From: Monoplex corrugatus
Lineage: Eukaryota > Mollusca > Gastropoda > Littorinimorpha > Ranellidae
Assembly: GCA_030674185.1 (NCBI GenBank)
Contig: CM060308.1
Coordinates: 40,564,357 to 40,628,356 of the forward strand
Length of the DNA: 64,000 nt
Direction of reading: 5' to 3'
Below the pieces are notes generated by a model, which saw nothing but the letters and a program-made list of their open reading frames with translations, searched no databases and was not told the DNA's origin. Positions 9,130-21,222 of the stretch are shown piece by piece; position 1 is the first letter of the stretch, and each line of letters opens with the position of its first letter. The translations under genes and the position numbers were made by a program.

Positions 9130-9795
9130 TCAAACAACAGACACCATGAACCAACAACATACAATCCCCACGTGGACTTCCCCCAAACTATCACATCCCC
9201 CAACAACAGACACCACAAACATACAATCCCCACGTGGGCTTCCCCCAAACTATCACATCCCCCAACAACAGACACCATGAACCAACAACATACAATCCCC
9301 ACGTGGACTTCCCCCAGATTATTACATCCCCCAACAACAGACACCATAAACCAACAACAAAATCCCCACGTGGACTTCCCCCAAACTATCACATCCCCCA
9401 ACAACAGACACCATGAACCAACAACATAAATCCCCACGTGGACTTCCCCCAAACTATCACACCCCCCAACAACAGACACCATGAACCAACAACATACAAT
9501 CCTCACGTGGACTTCCCCCAAACTATCACATCCCCCAACAACAGATACCATGAACCAACAACATAAATCCCCACGTGGACTTCCCCCAAACTATCACATC
9601 CCCCAACAACAGACACCATGAACCAACAACATACAATCCCCACGTGGACTTCCCCCAAACTATCACATCCCCCAACAACAGACACCATGAACCAACAACA
9701 TACAATCCCCACGTGGACTTCCCCCAGATTATTACATCCCCCAACAACAGACACCACAAACATACAACCCCCACGTTGACTTCCCCCAAGCATGG
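9130..9795. repeat. ~69 bp minisatellite, about 10 units, each with a CACGTG palindrome
   Basis: The unit contains CCCCACGTGGACTTCCCCC, then AAACTATCACATCCCCCAAC and AACAGACACCATGAACC. The CACGTG cores start near 9169, 9231, 9300, 9367, 9435, 9504, 9572, 9641 and 9710, with a decayed CACGTT near 9772. Spacing is 67-69 bp except 62 bp at the first and last intervals, where the CATGAAC segment is deleted. Units are very similar, so the array is young or homogenised. Because the period is often a multiple of three, long frames appear on both strands; they look non-coding. Confidence 0.95.
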
Positions 9796-10029
9796 AAGCG
9801 ACGGGGAAAAACCAAAACTGAGGACACTATGAAATTCAGGCCATGAAGGGCCGCAGAATCTGGGACAACTTTTTTTCAGTATGTCATGAACTCAACGAAA
9901 ATGATGACTACCGAGTTCAACTTCAGATTGAGATAGCACAACGGGACTCCACGTTCACGTTCACAAACTATTCCGGCGTCAACAAGGCCTAAGGGATAAA
10001 CACGTCAGCGTTGTTGGTCGGGAAATTTC
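9796..10029. other. Spacer with one short open frame
   Basis: A 49-codon frame (ATG 9843 to TAA 9990-9992) reads MKGRRIWDNFFSVCHELNEN and onward. It is hydrophilic and not recognised. Nothing else was seen. Confidence 0.3.
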
Positions 10030-10275
10030 AGTAACACACAATTTCGCATCCATAAACTGAGGAAAGAGAAATTTGAGCACCTGATCACAACAGGAAAGCT
10101 GGAGGGAAAGACAACAACAGGTAGATCTAGGGAGAAAATATTGGACGGACTTGTAGGGTGGCTGAGGACAGAGAGAGTGGGAGATGTACTCGCAGCGACA
10201 AGGGATAGATTCGTATGGAGGGCCATGATCGCCGATGCCATGCGGCAGGGCACATGATGGTGATGATGATGAACT
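10030..10275 (+). mobile_element. RTE-like LINE 3' end with (GAT)n tail
   Basis: Reads FEHLITTGKLEGK, then GRSREKILDGLVGWLRTERV, GDVLAATRDRF and DAMRQGT, with TGA at 10255-10257, then TGG and a short GATGAT tail. This is the same C-terminus and tail as the minus-strand copies at 27982-28215 and 63113-64000. Upstream coding sequence is lost, so it is a 5'-truncated copy. RTE assignment rests on the C-terminal pattern of the fuller copy at 63 kb. Confidence 0.75.
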
Positions 10276-10768
10276 GAATGAGGCTCGACTGTGGGGTCCG
10301 AGAGTTCTTAACGAGCCAACAGCAAGCTAAGCTCTGGATAGAAGCTGATTGTGTCGAAAAATCTTACCGGTACAATCGTTTTCAGGACTGACGGGACTGG
10401 AATTCACGACCTCATTAGTCCGTTGTGCTGACGGCTTCGCCACTTCAACTGCTTAGCTCTGATAAGTACTCGACACATTACCACCGAACAGGACAGAGTG
10501 ATTATCAGCCAGATCACGTAGTTGCCAATCTTTCCATCTATGTCTTTGATCATCTACTACATGTTTACTACTTTGGCAGAACTGCCACTTTACTGTCCAT
10601 TACAATCCCTATGTTTCACACCTGGATTATCCCACAGCTTAAACCTGTCAGACGTAAATCTGAGTGCATGATTAACTTAATCTTAAACCACAACGTGCGT
10701 AATCAAGTCCACGATTTCTGTAAGTTGGCGCTAAGATTTATTAATCTTTGCGTAACATGTGTGTGTGC
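10276..10768. other. Non-coding stretch, nothing recognised
   Basis: A 126-codon open frame crosses this stretch from 10425, but its composition shows no domain and it ends in the following TG repeat. I read it as chance. Confidence 0.4.
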
Positions 10769-10851
10769 GTATGTGTGTGTGTTAAGTACACGTGTGTGTC
10801 AGTAGGCTACACGTGCGTGTGGGTGTGTGTACACGTGTTATAAGTGTGTGC

Positions 10852-10916
<65 letters not shown>
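10769..10916. repeat. (TG)n microsatellite
   Basis: Interrupted TG from 10769, then a clean TG run of about 68 bases at 10849-10915. Two near-identical AT-rich words (CGTGTGTATTGTGTAATAAA) follow at 10925 and 10982, a small local duplication. Confidence 0.93.
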
Positions 10917-10917
<1 letters not shown>

Positions 10918-11004
10918 CTTTTTCCGTGTGTATTGTGTAATAAATATTTGTTTTTATAAGAAAGAGGTACGAATGTGTTTTCGTGTGTATTGTGTAATAA
11001 ATCC

Positions 11005-11150
11005 TTGTTTGTTTTGTTTTGTTTGCTTGCTTGTTTGTTTGTTTGTTTGTTTTCGTAAAAGATAGATACGAAACAGTGTGTGCATACAGATAAATAGATA
11101 GATAGATAGATAGATAGATATAGATAGATATAAAGACTGATATATAGGCC

Positions 11151-11206
<56 letters not shown>

Positions 11207-11270
11207 GAGAGAGAGAGAGAGAGTGTGTGGTATGTGGTGTGTGTGTGTGTGCGTGCGTGCGTGCATGTGT
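11005..11270. repeat. Compound microsatellite: TTTG, GATA, TA, GA, TG
   Basis: Successive tracts: (TTTG)n about 11008-11050, (GATA)n 11092-11133, (TA)n 11155-11201, (GA)n 11205-11222, then TG/TGCG. Confidence 0.93.
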
Positions 11271-11481
11271 GTTGTTTTACATGCACGAACGTTTGTGTGC
11301 CTGTGTGCGCGCATTCATGTGTGTACGAACAAACAGATGATTAACATTTTCTAAATGAAGATAAATGGGGAAAAAAATCACGTAAATAAGCAACACTTCC
11401 TACAACAATATATCTTATTTCATTTTTTGTTGAATGAAAAGATTAACAAGATCAAGTGTATATATATGATGGTCGTGTGAA

Positions 11482-11484
<3 letters not shown>

Positions 11485-11542
<58 letters not shown>

Positions 11543-11765
11543 CACACACACATATAACACACATACAACACACACACAATACAAAAACCACATATAACAC
11601 ACGAACACACACACACACATACACACACATACGACACACACGCACACACACAGACATACAACACACACACATATAACACACATACAACACACACACATAC
11701 AATACACACACGTACATGTACAACACACACATATAACACACATAGGCCTACAATACACAAATACA

Positions 11766-11796
<31 letters not shown>

Positions 11797-11880
11797 TACA
11801 ACATACACACACACGCACACACACAAACACACACACACAATACACACACACACACGCGCGCGCACGCGCGCACACACACA
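11485..11880. repeat. Long (CA)n microsatellite with interruptions
   Basis: A clean CA run at 11485-11540 continues as interrupted CA with TATAACA and ATACAACA steps to a CG-rich end near 11870. The interrupted part looks like an old tract built of ~30-60 bp sub-repeats. Confidence 0.93.
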
Positions 11881-12576
11881 CATCAGCAACATCAACAACC
11901 CAGGGGTAAGCAACATTTGAAAGGAGCTTTATTTCAACACAACAAACCTGATCAAACCATAATGATACAGTCAGCACACTCCCATTCAAAATGATACAAA
12001 GCCAACTCTTGCCATTCAACAATAACTACAGCAATCAATAAAAATGATTGATTATAAATCACCAGGAATGGCCCAAGTTTTGGAGAGAAGAAAAAAAGGG
12101 GCAATACTTATATAAACGTGAGACAGGTGTTATCCGAGTGGAAAGCAAATCAATCAACAAATAACTAAGCTACAAAAAACGGACTCAATCAGATTTATAT
12201 CCTATGCTGCTACTCATTGGGCTCCAAATCTCCCACCTCTCTCATACAAAGGGAGAAGAAGACGGTCAGAGACAGAGTCACAGAAAGAGAGAGACAACAG
12301 AGAGACAGATAGTCAAAGAGACAGACTCAGAGACTGAGACAGATAACAAGAATTCTCTGTAAATCAGAAAAAAAATACACACGTTACAACTTTTCAGGCC
12401 TGTCTTACGTCTTTGTCATTAATTTAAGTTAATTAAAATGAATTATCACACGCATCTGAGGGACAGGCTAACACTGAAACACACTGACATGCCGACAAGA
12501 CAAAAAAGACAGCAAACAGTTCTTGAATTCTTTCAGAATGATTAAAAAAAAGTTCAAATCTAGCCTTAACTTTCCC
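11881..12576. other. Non-coding stretch, nothing recognised
   Basis: A+T-rich, with a purine-rich AGACAGAG patch near 12260-12345. No gene-like sequence. Confidence 0.4.
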
Positions 12577-12772
12577 ATCATTCTGGTGGTGTCAGGGTTT
12601 CATAAGTCCCGTTCTCTCCCCTGCTCCTGCCCCTACCAGTTTCAAGACCTTAAAAGTGTTTTGAGTGTGCAACAGGAGTCTGCCATATGAACACTGGCAG
12701 ATTTGGGTACAGCCTATAGAATTGTCCTGGTACGATGAATCTTTAATGAGCAAACTCCAAACATCGTCTGTT
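12577..12772 (+). mobile_element. SINE body fragment (31917 family)
   Basis: CATTCTGGTGGTGTCAGGG, TTTCATAAGTCCC, TTTCAAGACCTTA, ACTGGCAGATTTGGGTA and GATGAATC occur in the family's order. The tRNA-like head is missing. Confidence 0.6.
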
Positions 12773-12809
12773 AAATTTTATATATTTGATTGTGCTTGTT
12801 ACATTAATT

Positions 12810-12970
12810 TTAACCCTTTGACTCCCACACCCTGTCCATCAGCATTCTGCATTGTCAGTCATGTTAGCAAAGTAAAAACTTAACCCCTTGATTCCCTCAC
12901 CCTAGGATGAGGGAGTCAAAGGGTTAAGTTTTTGCAGTTGGTGGATAGGGTGCCAGAATCAAAACGTTAA
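12810..12970 (+). mobile_element. TTAA palindromic MITE, copy 3 (inner palindrome shortened)
   Basis: Begins TTAACCCTTTGACTCCCAC and ends at GTTAA 12966-12970. The inner unit has lost its centre: CCTCACCCTAGGATGAGGGAG replaces the full stem and CTGCAG loop. A deletion at a hairpin tip is expected for a long palindrome. Confidence 0.85.
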
Positions 12971-13391
12971 CCTCAGGATTTTGGGAGTGAGTGCCCCATC
13001 CCAAAACTGAAATACTGTTCACCAAAGCTGTCACTGACTTTTGCTGATACATTGCCTGAAGTGATCTGGGAGCAGTATTGCATCTAACAGTTTGACATTC
13101 TCAAGCAAAATGAATACCAAAGTCATCAAATATTTTCTAAATGTGATATAATATGAACAAATAAACTAAAAAAAAAGTGTCTTTATCTACATCATAAAGC
13201 AAACTTATACACTGTTCGGATATTCATCAGAAATTTTGATGTTTTTAATTTGATATATGAATACAACACAACTACACCAATCACTGTGGATATTAGATAT
13301 AATCCTGTGTCACCATATACTATCTCAATCATCACATGTCATGTAACTATCTCAATCATCACATGTCATGTAAATCTTAACAAATGTTACA

Positions 13392-13395
13392 CACA

Positions 13396-13488
<93 letters not shown>

Positions 13489-13502
13489 TCTCTCTCATTC
13501 AC
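13392..13502. repeat. (CA)n followed by (CT)n
   Basis: A CA tract of about 50 bases abuts a CT tract of about 55 bases with one GT interruption. Two copies of CTATCTCAATCATCACATG precede it at 13320-13370, a short tandem duplication. Confidence 0.95.
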
Positions 13503-15264
13503 ACACAAAGCCTGTTAAAAAAAATTCAACATAAAGACAATAAAATCTTTTCCAAGGGCCATTGACGGTGAATATTGCCCACTGAGAAAGCAACCAATAT
13601 GAAACAGAAAAGGCAATATGACAAATCTGGCATCTGAGACATACATATCCCTTCACAGAATGAACTTCTGCATCAAAGACTTATGTCTGTGCTCAAGAGA
13701 GAGAAAAAAACACACTCTTGAGCTGGCAGGCAGACACGCGGATAAGCAGATTTAAACATGTGTACCTCCATCTTCACGACCAAATAACAGGGTGAGGAAA
13801 AAGCATCCCAAGGGCAAAGTAAAAATCTCACCATATTACAAACTGGAATAAGTGTGTCTCAGGAGCTTGCATTTTCATAAACAAACTGTCATTTCCATGG
13901 AAATATAAACATCAACAACAAAGAAAACAAACGACCATCCCCTCATCGTCGAGGGAAAAAAGAACAAGAGCCACAAGTACACAGATGGTTCCAACAAATA
14001 CTGTAGCATCAAAGCTCAAGACTGCTGCCTCTTGAACAAAATACACTGCATGGGAATCTCTCTGGACTCAACATTGTGTTTTTAAAAACAGCAGTTGTTA
14101 CATCAATGCTGCTAATAATACCTTGCAAAATGACCACATAATCACACACAAATGGGAGTTACAATTCAAATGCATGCAGCCGAGTGAAGGAATTATACCT
14201 GATGTGAACAATACATTCATGGGCACATAGAGACATTCTACAGATTATATATAAGCGACAGCACATAATAAGTAACAATATACAAACTTCTGTTTCTTTT
14301 TCCTTTCACAGATATTCATAATAAAAGTATAAACAGCTCATGTTGAGCCTAACCCATCATGTTATCTATTCTTAAGATGAAAATCCACACGTCTGGCAGC
14401 TACACCACAAATAATCAACACTGACAGGGTTCAAAATATGTGTGCTACCACAATTCAGATTTGTGACTTGACGTCTATGTCACAGGGAAAAAAACTCCAT
14501 CTCAATACAATCCCTAATTTTACAAGGACAAATTCCAATTGAATTACCCAAAGACAAACCTCAATCCCCAGTTTTATTGCAGCATTAGATTACCGAGACA
14601 AAATTCAGTTCAATTTTTTTCAACACAACCCCCAATTCTCATTTTCACTGGAAACTGGAGGCTGGAGTTTGTGCTGATAGAATTGGTTACTCGACTGGAT
14701 TGGCTTGGAGTTTGTCCTGTGGCATATGTACATACAGTACGACACTGTCAGTTTTTGCCTCAGGGTTTAAACTATTTTTTTTTTCTCTGTTCTGAACTAC
14801 CCCGGGTGAAACGCTGTTGAGGAGATAAACAAATTCACAGTCGAGTAAATCTATTGCTATGTATTGCACAGTGACAATAATCACACATGTTTCTAGACTT
14901 TACAAGTGAAAATGTTAAAAATCAATGCTATGCCACTGGACACCAACAACATGTTACAACTGTGTCAGACACGAAGTTCAAAGAATCTGACACGTTTCAA
15001 ATTTAGGAATTATGCTCTGCTGTTGTGTCCCCTATCAGACATAAATTTGAAGCTTCACTTTTCAGATGTGCATATCACATTGTCTTCTGAGGTATTCCCT
15101 CCTCAAATCAACTGTTGAGACTGCCATTCATTCAGACATCATTCAATAGGAGGAAGGTATCCATGAGAATACATCTTGATTTTCATAAAACTGATTATCT
15201 ACCACAGTAGACCATCACAACAAATTCTCAGACCTTACAATTACAGCACATAGTCTCAAAAAAC

Positions 15265-15266
<2 letters not shown>
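13503..15266. other. Non-coding stretch, nothing recognised
   Basis: About 1.75 kb of A+T-rich, low-repeat DNA with stops in all frames. It could be long untranslated sequence or intergenic DNA. No splice-consistent coding exon seen. Confidence 0.4.
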
Positions 15267-15351
<85 letters not shown>

Positions 15352-15382
15352 GTATGTCCATGTATATATGTCCATGTATATA
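15267..15382. repeat. (CA)n plus (TA)n microsatellite
   Basis: About 36 CA units, then TATATATATATG and two GTCCATGTATATATG words. Confidence 0.95.
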
Positions 15383-15859
15383 TGAAACCCTCCTCAAGCT
15401 ATCTGTGAGACAGCACATCACTGAGATCTTTCTTTCAAAAAGTTGAGGATATAAAACATAGCAACCTCTGTTAAATGTACATATCCATCTAATTTTGTTT
15501 AATTCAATTTTCATTCTTGTTTATTTGTTTTATGTCTCTTGGGTACTACATGAATATAACAATGGCAAACTGTAAGTACTGCATTCCAATATGTATGAAA
15601 GTAATTAAGTGTAACAATTCATCCACACTGCATTTAACACATGACATATTTTTTTTAAAAACTGTACACAGGAACTGTGCAGGATTCAATACTAATATAA
15701 AATTGTTGCATTTGAAATTTGTGACTGCATACATGCAATGCATAGGAAAGAAAATGAACATAGATTATGCATCACGAATTAAAAAAAAAAAAAATTCCAC
15801 GCAAGGAAAGTCTGACATCCTAGCCAGCTTGGCTATAGTGCCCATCACTAAAACTAGCA

Positions 15860-16088
15860 TTAACCCTTTGACTCCTGCACCCTGTCCACCAGCATTCTGC
15901 ATTGTCAACCATGCTAGCAAAGCAAAAACTTAACCCTATGAATCCCTCACCTATCCACCAGCTTCCTGCAGGAAGCTGGTGGATAGGTGAGGGATTCATA
16001 GGGTTAAGTTTTTGATATGGTGAGAGATTCATAGGGTTAAGTTTCTGCAGTTGGTGGATAAGGTGCAGGAGTCAAACGACTCAATTAA
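15860..16088 (+). mobile_element. TTAA palindromic MITE, copy 4 (with internal duplication)
   Basis: Starts TTAACCCTTTGACTCCTGC. The inner palindrome is complete around CTTCCTGCAGGAAG. A segment containing ATTCATAGGGTTAAGTTT is repeated on the right arm, and the right end is decayed (CAAACGACTCAATTAA). Confidence 0.85.
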
Positions 16089-16542
16089 AAAGACATCTGC
16101 TCTGTCAATAACAATAACAACAATCAGTTACTTGAAGGAAAAAGAAACTCATTCTCTGCAAATAGATTTCTATACATAAAATCAATCAATAAATAAATCA
16201 ACAAACAAATGAACAACAAGCCCTTCACAATGTTCTTACTTTTTTCCAAGACATCTATACAACTTTTGACAAAACAACAGACAATTCTTTCATTCCAAAT
16301 ATTTTGTTGACATGTGGTATGCTTTTGTCTGTTTGTCTGATTGTTTCCCTTGAATCACTACATATCAATTTCCTTAATTCAGCTGAGAGGGGGTTGTTGT
16401 ATGAATGGAATGTGCTTATTACGAAGGAAGGGAAAAAAATCCCTCCCCCTATGCATGTTTATCTATTCTAGTATTTATTCATCAATTTGGTTGTTAATGT
16501 TCAGATTTTAAGAGAAAAAAGTATGGAATACACTGAGCGCTC

Positions 16543-16559
16543 GCACACACACACACACA

Positions 16560-16615
<56 letters not shown>

Positions 16616-16627
16616 ACACACACACAA
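16543..16627. repeat. (CA)n microsatellite
   Basis: CA tract with one CC interruption near 16566 and one TA step. Confidence 0.95.
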
Positions 16628-18404
16628 GAAAAAAAAAAACAGCAGATGATTATAACAAGTAATGTTCTGCGGTCTTTTTGATTGATTTAATAAGTGATGA
16701 AAATAAAAATGCTATAAAAATATAAGATAACGGAAACTTCATGAACGGTAAACTGTGCATAATATTGCAATCATTATGTGATGTCAAATTCTTTATTTTC
16801 TTTTATGAAACTATTCCAACAGATGATCTTTAAAAAACCAATGACTTAAAACCGATAGACATATATTCAATTATATCTTCCTTTGCATTGGCAAACCATG
16901 TTAAACCTGAACGAAGCAAAAATTCATAATCAGCTGGTGTTGTCACCATACTGTTGGATATGCAAACGTGATATGAAAACACAATGTTCATAATGAAGTA
17001 AACAAACAGGCACTGTATCAAAGACCAAATGAAAACAATCTGCTGCAATTCTCTGCAAGGAAATCACTCAAAATAAATCATCTTGAAACTGCAGTATTGA
17101 TAACAAATATAAAGATGAAGTAGCCTATTTGGTGAAACCAACAGATGAATTTCTTTCTTTCTATCTAAGTAGGCCTACTTATTTGTTCATCCAAATTCTT
17201 ATCAATACTTTGCTTATTTCAATTTTTATTTTGTAAGGAAATTATTGAACTGAAGATAAAACTATGCATCTGAAAAGTGTAAAGTGCATAGAAGAAAATA
17301 TATAAAGATTAGTGTTTCCTTTTTGTGTTGTTTTTATTGGGTTTTTGTTTGTTTGGGTTTTTTGGTTGTTTTTTTGTTTTTTAGTGGGAGTTGTTGTTGT
17401 ACTTGTTGTTTATGTGTGTCTTTATTTGACTTAATAATTACACGAGAAATAAACATGCAAAAGTATTCCTTCCATGTACAAAGACACGAGTTCTTTCCTT
17501 TGACTAGTTTGAGAGTTATTTCAGTAACTCATTTAATTTTTTTTTCAAAAAAGAGAGTTTATGTGAATACGAACCCAAAATCATGCTCGTTCAGACTTAA
17601 AACATTAGAAAAAAAAATCATGACTGTATTCTTCCCTATTCAGTAAAAAATACATTCATGAATGATCCCACTGAAAATGAAGCATGGTTGTAAAAGTCCA
17701 CTTCATTATATGGACGTACATGATAGATGCAGCCCATGAACACTGAAGAAGAGCAAGCAAAAAATCCTTGCTGATGTACATTGCTTACATCAGAAAGACC
17801 CACCACTCAGTCATCCTGAATCAAACCCCTCTTTTTATTTAAAAAGTAAGGATTGAAAAATAAGGTATTAAAATACCGGTTCCAACGTGCAAGTGGTTGA
17901 CCTGCCTGTCTCGTATGATAACAGAGGTAGTCATGCTATAAACAAAACAAGAAAATCACCAGTAACAAACACAGCTCATACAAAACCACAGCAACAATGA
18001 AAGAAAATATGAAGAAATTAGTCATTCATTTTTACTTATTTATACTCAGTTATATGGCACAACTTTACAACAATCACTTGATATTCCGTTCAGCAGGAAA
18101 GCACATACTCTGACATTATCATATAGTTTGAATTAAGATGTCTTACGTTCTTGTGGGACTTAAATATTTCTTCTTTGGTTGACTGCTCAAATCTGAAATA
18201 ACTCCAAACAACGAACACCCATGATCTTTAGGATAAAAGTTAAGAACACTGTTTGTCTTTAGAAACACGTCTGTACTGACCCCCATCTAAAGAATAAAAC
18301 ATATCTATACTTTGGTCAGTGTAAGTAATTTCTGTCTGTGGACACAGTCCTTCAGATTCTTTTCAGAATGGAGTAAAGCACATCACACAATAGAAAGCTA
18401 TATG

Positions 18405-18409
<5 letters not shown>
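16628..18409. other. Non-coding stretch, nothing recognised
   Basis: About 1.8 kb of A+T-rich DNA with T-rich runs near 17320-17410. No recognisable coding or mobile sequence. Confidence 0.4.
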
Positions 18410-18444
<35 letters not shown>

Positions 18445-18472
18445 TATATATATAATATATATATATTATATA
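18410..18472. repeat. (TA)n tract with AATA interruptions
   Basis: Alternating TA over about 60 bases. It is strongly self-complementary, so cruciform extrusion is possible. Confidence 0.93.
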
Positions 18473-18643
18473 ACCTTTTCTGGGACATAATTTTATTTGG
18501 TTTATGTCTGGACAAGGTACAAATATTATTATCCATCAGGCTACTTTCACTGTTCTACCAATCATGTGGCATTGTGTGTGTAATCATTCATGCATGTATG
18601 TATATTTATGACCATAGGAAAATGTGTATGTATGGTTAGAAAA

Positions 18644-18651
18644 AGTGTGTG

Positions 18652-18714
<63 letters not shown>

Positions 18715-18743
18715 TGTGTGTGTCTGTGTGTGTCTGTCTGTGC

Positions 18744-18780
<37 letters not shown>

Positions 18781-18806
18781 TCTGTGGGTGGTGGTGGTGG
18801 TGGTGT
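18644..18806. repeat. (TG)n/(TGTC)n/(GGT)n microsatellite
   Basis: TG tract with TC and CG steps, ending in GGTGGTGGTGG. Confidence 0.94.
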
Positions 18807-18810
18807 TATT

Positions 18811-19452
18811 GAGTTTCACCTCGCTATTCTGCAGAATAAAACATTTTTATATATATTTGTGCACATGTATTAATGTGTGTATCCTTAATGCATGTGTATG
18901 TGTTGAGATATCATCACTTCTGTAAGTATTATACTCTGTTTCTTGTAAATTGCACTAAGCCAAAATGAGTTAGGAGAATAATGTTTCTCTAGATACAAAG
19001 AACGATTTTCCAATTATCATCATCATCATATCATCATCAACATCACCATCATCATTATCATGATCATTATTATGGAAACAGAAAAAAGGTCTGGAATCAA
19101 ACAATTAAACAGTAACAACTGAACAAACAATAACACAAAACAATCAACTGTTTACCAAAGAAACAACAAACCACAATAAACAAAATCAAAAAAGTAACAA
19201 CCTTTAAGATAAATCTGAAACCAGCTTTGATCAATTCACATTGAAATGTATGCTGCAAATGATATGAGCTTTGAAAATATTACATAAATTTCACACACTT
19301 CAACAAACACTATAACTGACACAGCGACAGTATGTATACCAACAACAAAGATAACTTTACATATCATTACAAGTTATAAAATCACATCCACTAATCATAA
19401 GCAACAACTAAAATTATAATATTTTGACAGCATAGTCAAGATCAACATTATT
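18811..19452. other. Non-coding stretch with short (CAT)n
   Basis: CATCAT and ATCATT triplets near 19015-19070. Otherwise A-rich with no recognised element. Confidence 0.45.
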
Positions 19453-19645
19453 TTAACCCTTTGACTCCCGCACCCTGCCAACCAGCATCCTGCATTGTCA
19501 ACCATGCAAGCAAAGCAAAAACTTAACCTTTTGATTCCCTCACCCTATCCACTAGCTTCCTGTAGAAAGCTAGAGGACTGGGTGAGGGATTCAAATGGTT
19601 AAGTTTTTGCAGTTGGTGGATAGGCTAAAGGAGTCAAAAGGTTAA
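19453..19645 (+). mobile_element. TTAA palindromic MITE, copy 5
   Basis: Starts TTAACCCTTTGACTCCCGC and ends GGAGTCAAAAGGTTAA. Inner palindrome is present with some mismatches (CTTCCTGTAGAAAGCTAG). Confidence 0.87.
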
Positions 19646-20015
19646 GTATATTTCATCTCAAACTGATTCTTCATTTTCATTTTGTATCAATGTTTATTTA
19701 AAACTCTTGGGATATTCACTACCTTTACTAGATGGCTATGGAGGTGATATGTGCATGTGTTCATACATGTTTAGTTGACTGTGTATAGATCTACATGCAT
19801 GCAATATGTACAATGCGAACTGGCTTAATTCTTGCAAACATGCAGGACTATAAACAAGTCCTGATCATAATACTTGCAATCATACATGAGTATGAACGTG
19901 TATGTGTGTATGTGTAGTGTTAGCATCATGGACATGCATGGACATTTCTTTTGCTACAAGCAGCTTTCAAATGTTCCCTACAGAAGAACATGCACCTCTA
20001 AGATTGGTCTTTCAT

Positions 20016-20535
20016 TCCACACGATGACCCATACAGAGCAACTGGTCTTGTATCCTACACACTGGCCCACACAGGCAACTGGTCTTGTATCCTACACAAT
20101 GACCCACACAGGGCAGCTGGTCTTGTATCCTACACAATGACCCACACAGGGCAGCTGGTCTTGTATCCTACACAATGACCCACACAGGGCAATTGGTCTT
20201 GTATTCTACACAATGACCCATACAGAGCAACTGGTCTTGTATCCTATACAATGACCCACACAGGGCAACTGGTCTTGTATCCTACAAGGTGACCCACACA
20301 GGGCAACTGGTCTTGTATCCTACAAGGTGACCCACACAGGGCAATTGGTCCTGTATCCTACACAATGACCCACACAGGGCAACTGGTCTTGTATCCTACA
20401 AGGTGACCCACACAGGGCAATTGGTCTTATATCCTACACAATGACCCACACAGGGCAACTGGTCTTGTATCCTACACAATGACCCACACAGAGCAATTGG
20501 TCTTGTATCCTATAAGGTGACCCACACAGGGCAAT
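20016..20535 (+). repeat. 38 bp satellite array, about 13-14 units
   Basis: The unit contains GGTCTTGTATCCTACACAAT, then GACCCACACAGGGCAACT. Units alternate between an ACACAATG and an ACAAGGTG version, and that alternation hints at two-unit amplification. The array stops 20 bases before the TIR element at 20556. Confidence 0.93.
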
Positions 20536-20555
20536 AAAGGTCCAGTACACTTAGT

Positions 20556-21148
20556 CATATATGACCCGTTTTCACAAAATGAGTCCTAACTCGCAGGCAG
20601 TGAAAAGCGTAGTGGCCCTGAAAAGGTGTGATGGATCAATTTTGTCAATTTTTACTTTTCAGCAAAAATGGAATATTTAATCTTTAAATTACATGTACAT
20701 GCACTCAGCACTTTATAATTCAATCGGAAAATGTATTTAAAATGCGTTTTAACCAGATAACGGCATGCTTTTTGTGTCAGAAAAAGGGATATATAAACTT
20801 AAATAACAAGACAATTACAGTAGATTTTCACACCAATGTTTGTATGTTATTGTGGCATGATGTGTTTTACCATGGTACAAAATTTCGTAAAGATTGGTGA
20901 AGTACAAATACCTGTTACTAAGGTAAAACTTCATTGAAGCGGTGAAAATTTTAAAACTTGATTTTCTCAAAATGGCTGTTTGCTATGTTACACACTTCAA
21001 ACACCATAACTTCCTTATTTTTAGAAGTAGAATAATAAATTTCATATGAAAAGAAAGTTAACAATCTGGACATTTTGAAAATTATAATATCCTAAAATCT
21101 GTTAGTTTCACCTTAGGACTCATTTTGTTAAAACGGGTCACATATGTG
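20556..21148. mobile_element. 593 bp DNA-transposon-like element with ~32 bp terminal inverted repeats
   Basis: The left end reads TGACCCGTTTTCACAAAATG then AGTCCTAA. The right end is its inverse, TTAGGACTCATTTTGTTAAA then ACGGGTCACATATG. The TIRs match in about 30 of 33 positions. There is no coding sequence inside, so it is non-autonomous (MITE-like). Target duplication is unclear (a TA within CATATA is possible), so the superfamily is left open. Confidence 0.82.
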
Positions 21149-21222
21149 AGATCAACAGGACAGTCTATAATCATCATCAGCATCATGCTTCAAATTCAAC
21201 TGATAACTAAAGTGTTCATTAA

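Noticed and set aside
9081..9793. Open frames of up to 156 codons on both strands across the minisatellite
   Set aside because: The repeat period is close to a multiple of three, so openness is inherited from one unit. Frames are broken by 67-68 bp units and no start context or domain is seen.
9843..9992. 49-codon frame MKGRRIWDNFF... before the LINE fragment
   Set aside because: Short, unrecognised, no splice or regulatory context; within chance expectation.
10425..10805. 126-codon plus-strand frame
   Set aside because: No domain, ends in a TG microsatellite, composition like non-coding flanks.
20016..20535. CRISPR-like array (regular 38 bp repeats; also 39 bp at 30975-31520)
   Set aside because: Units are contiguous tandem repeats with no unique spacers, in a spliced eukaryotic genome.
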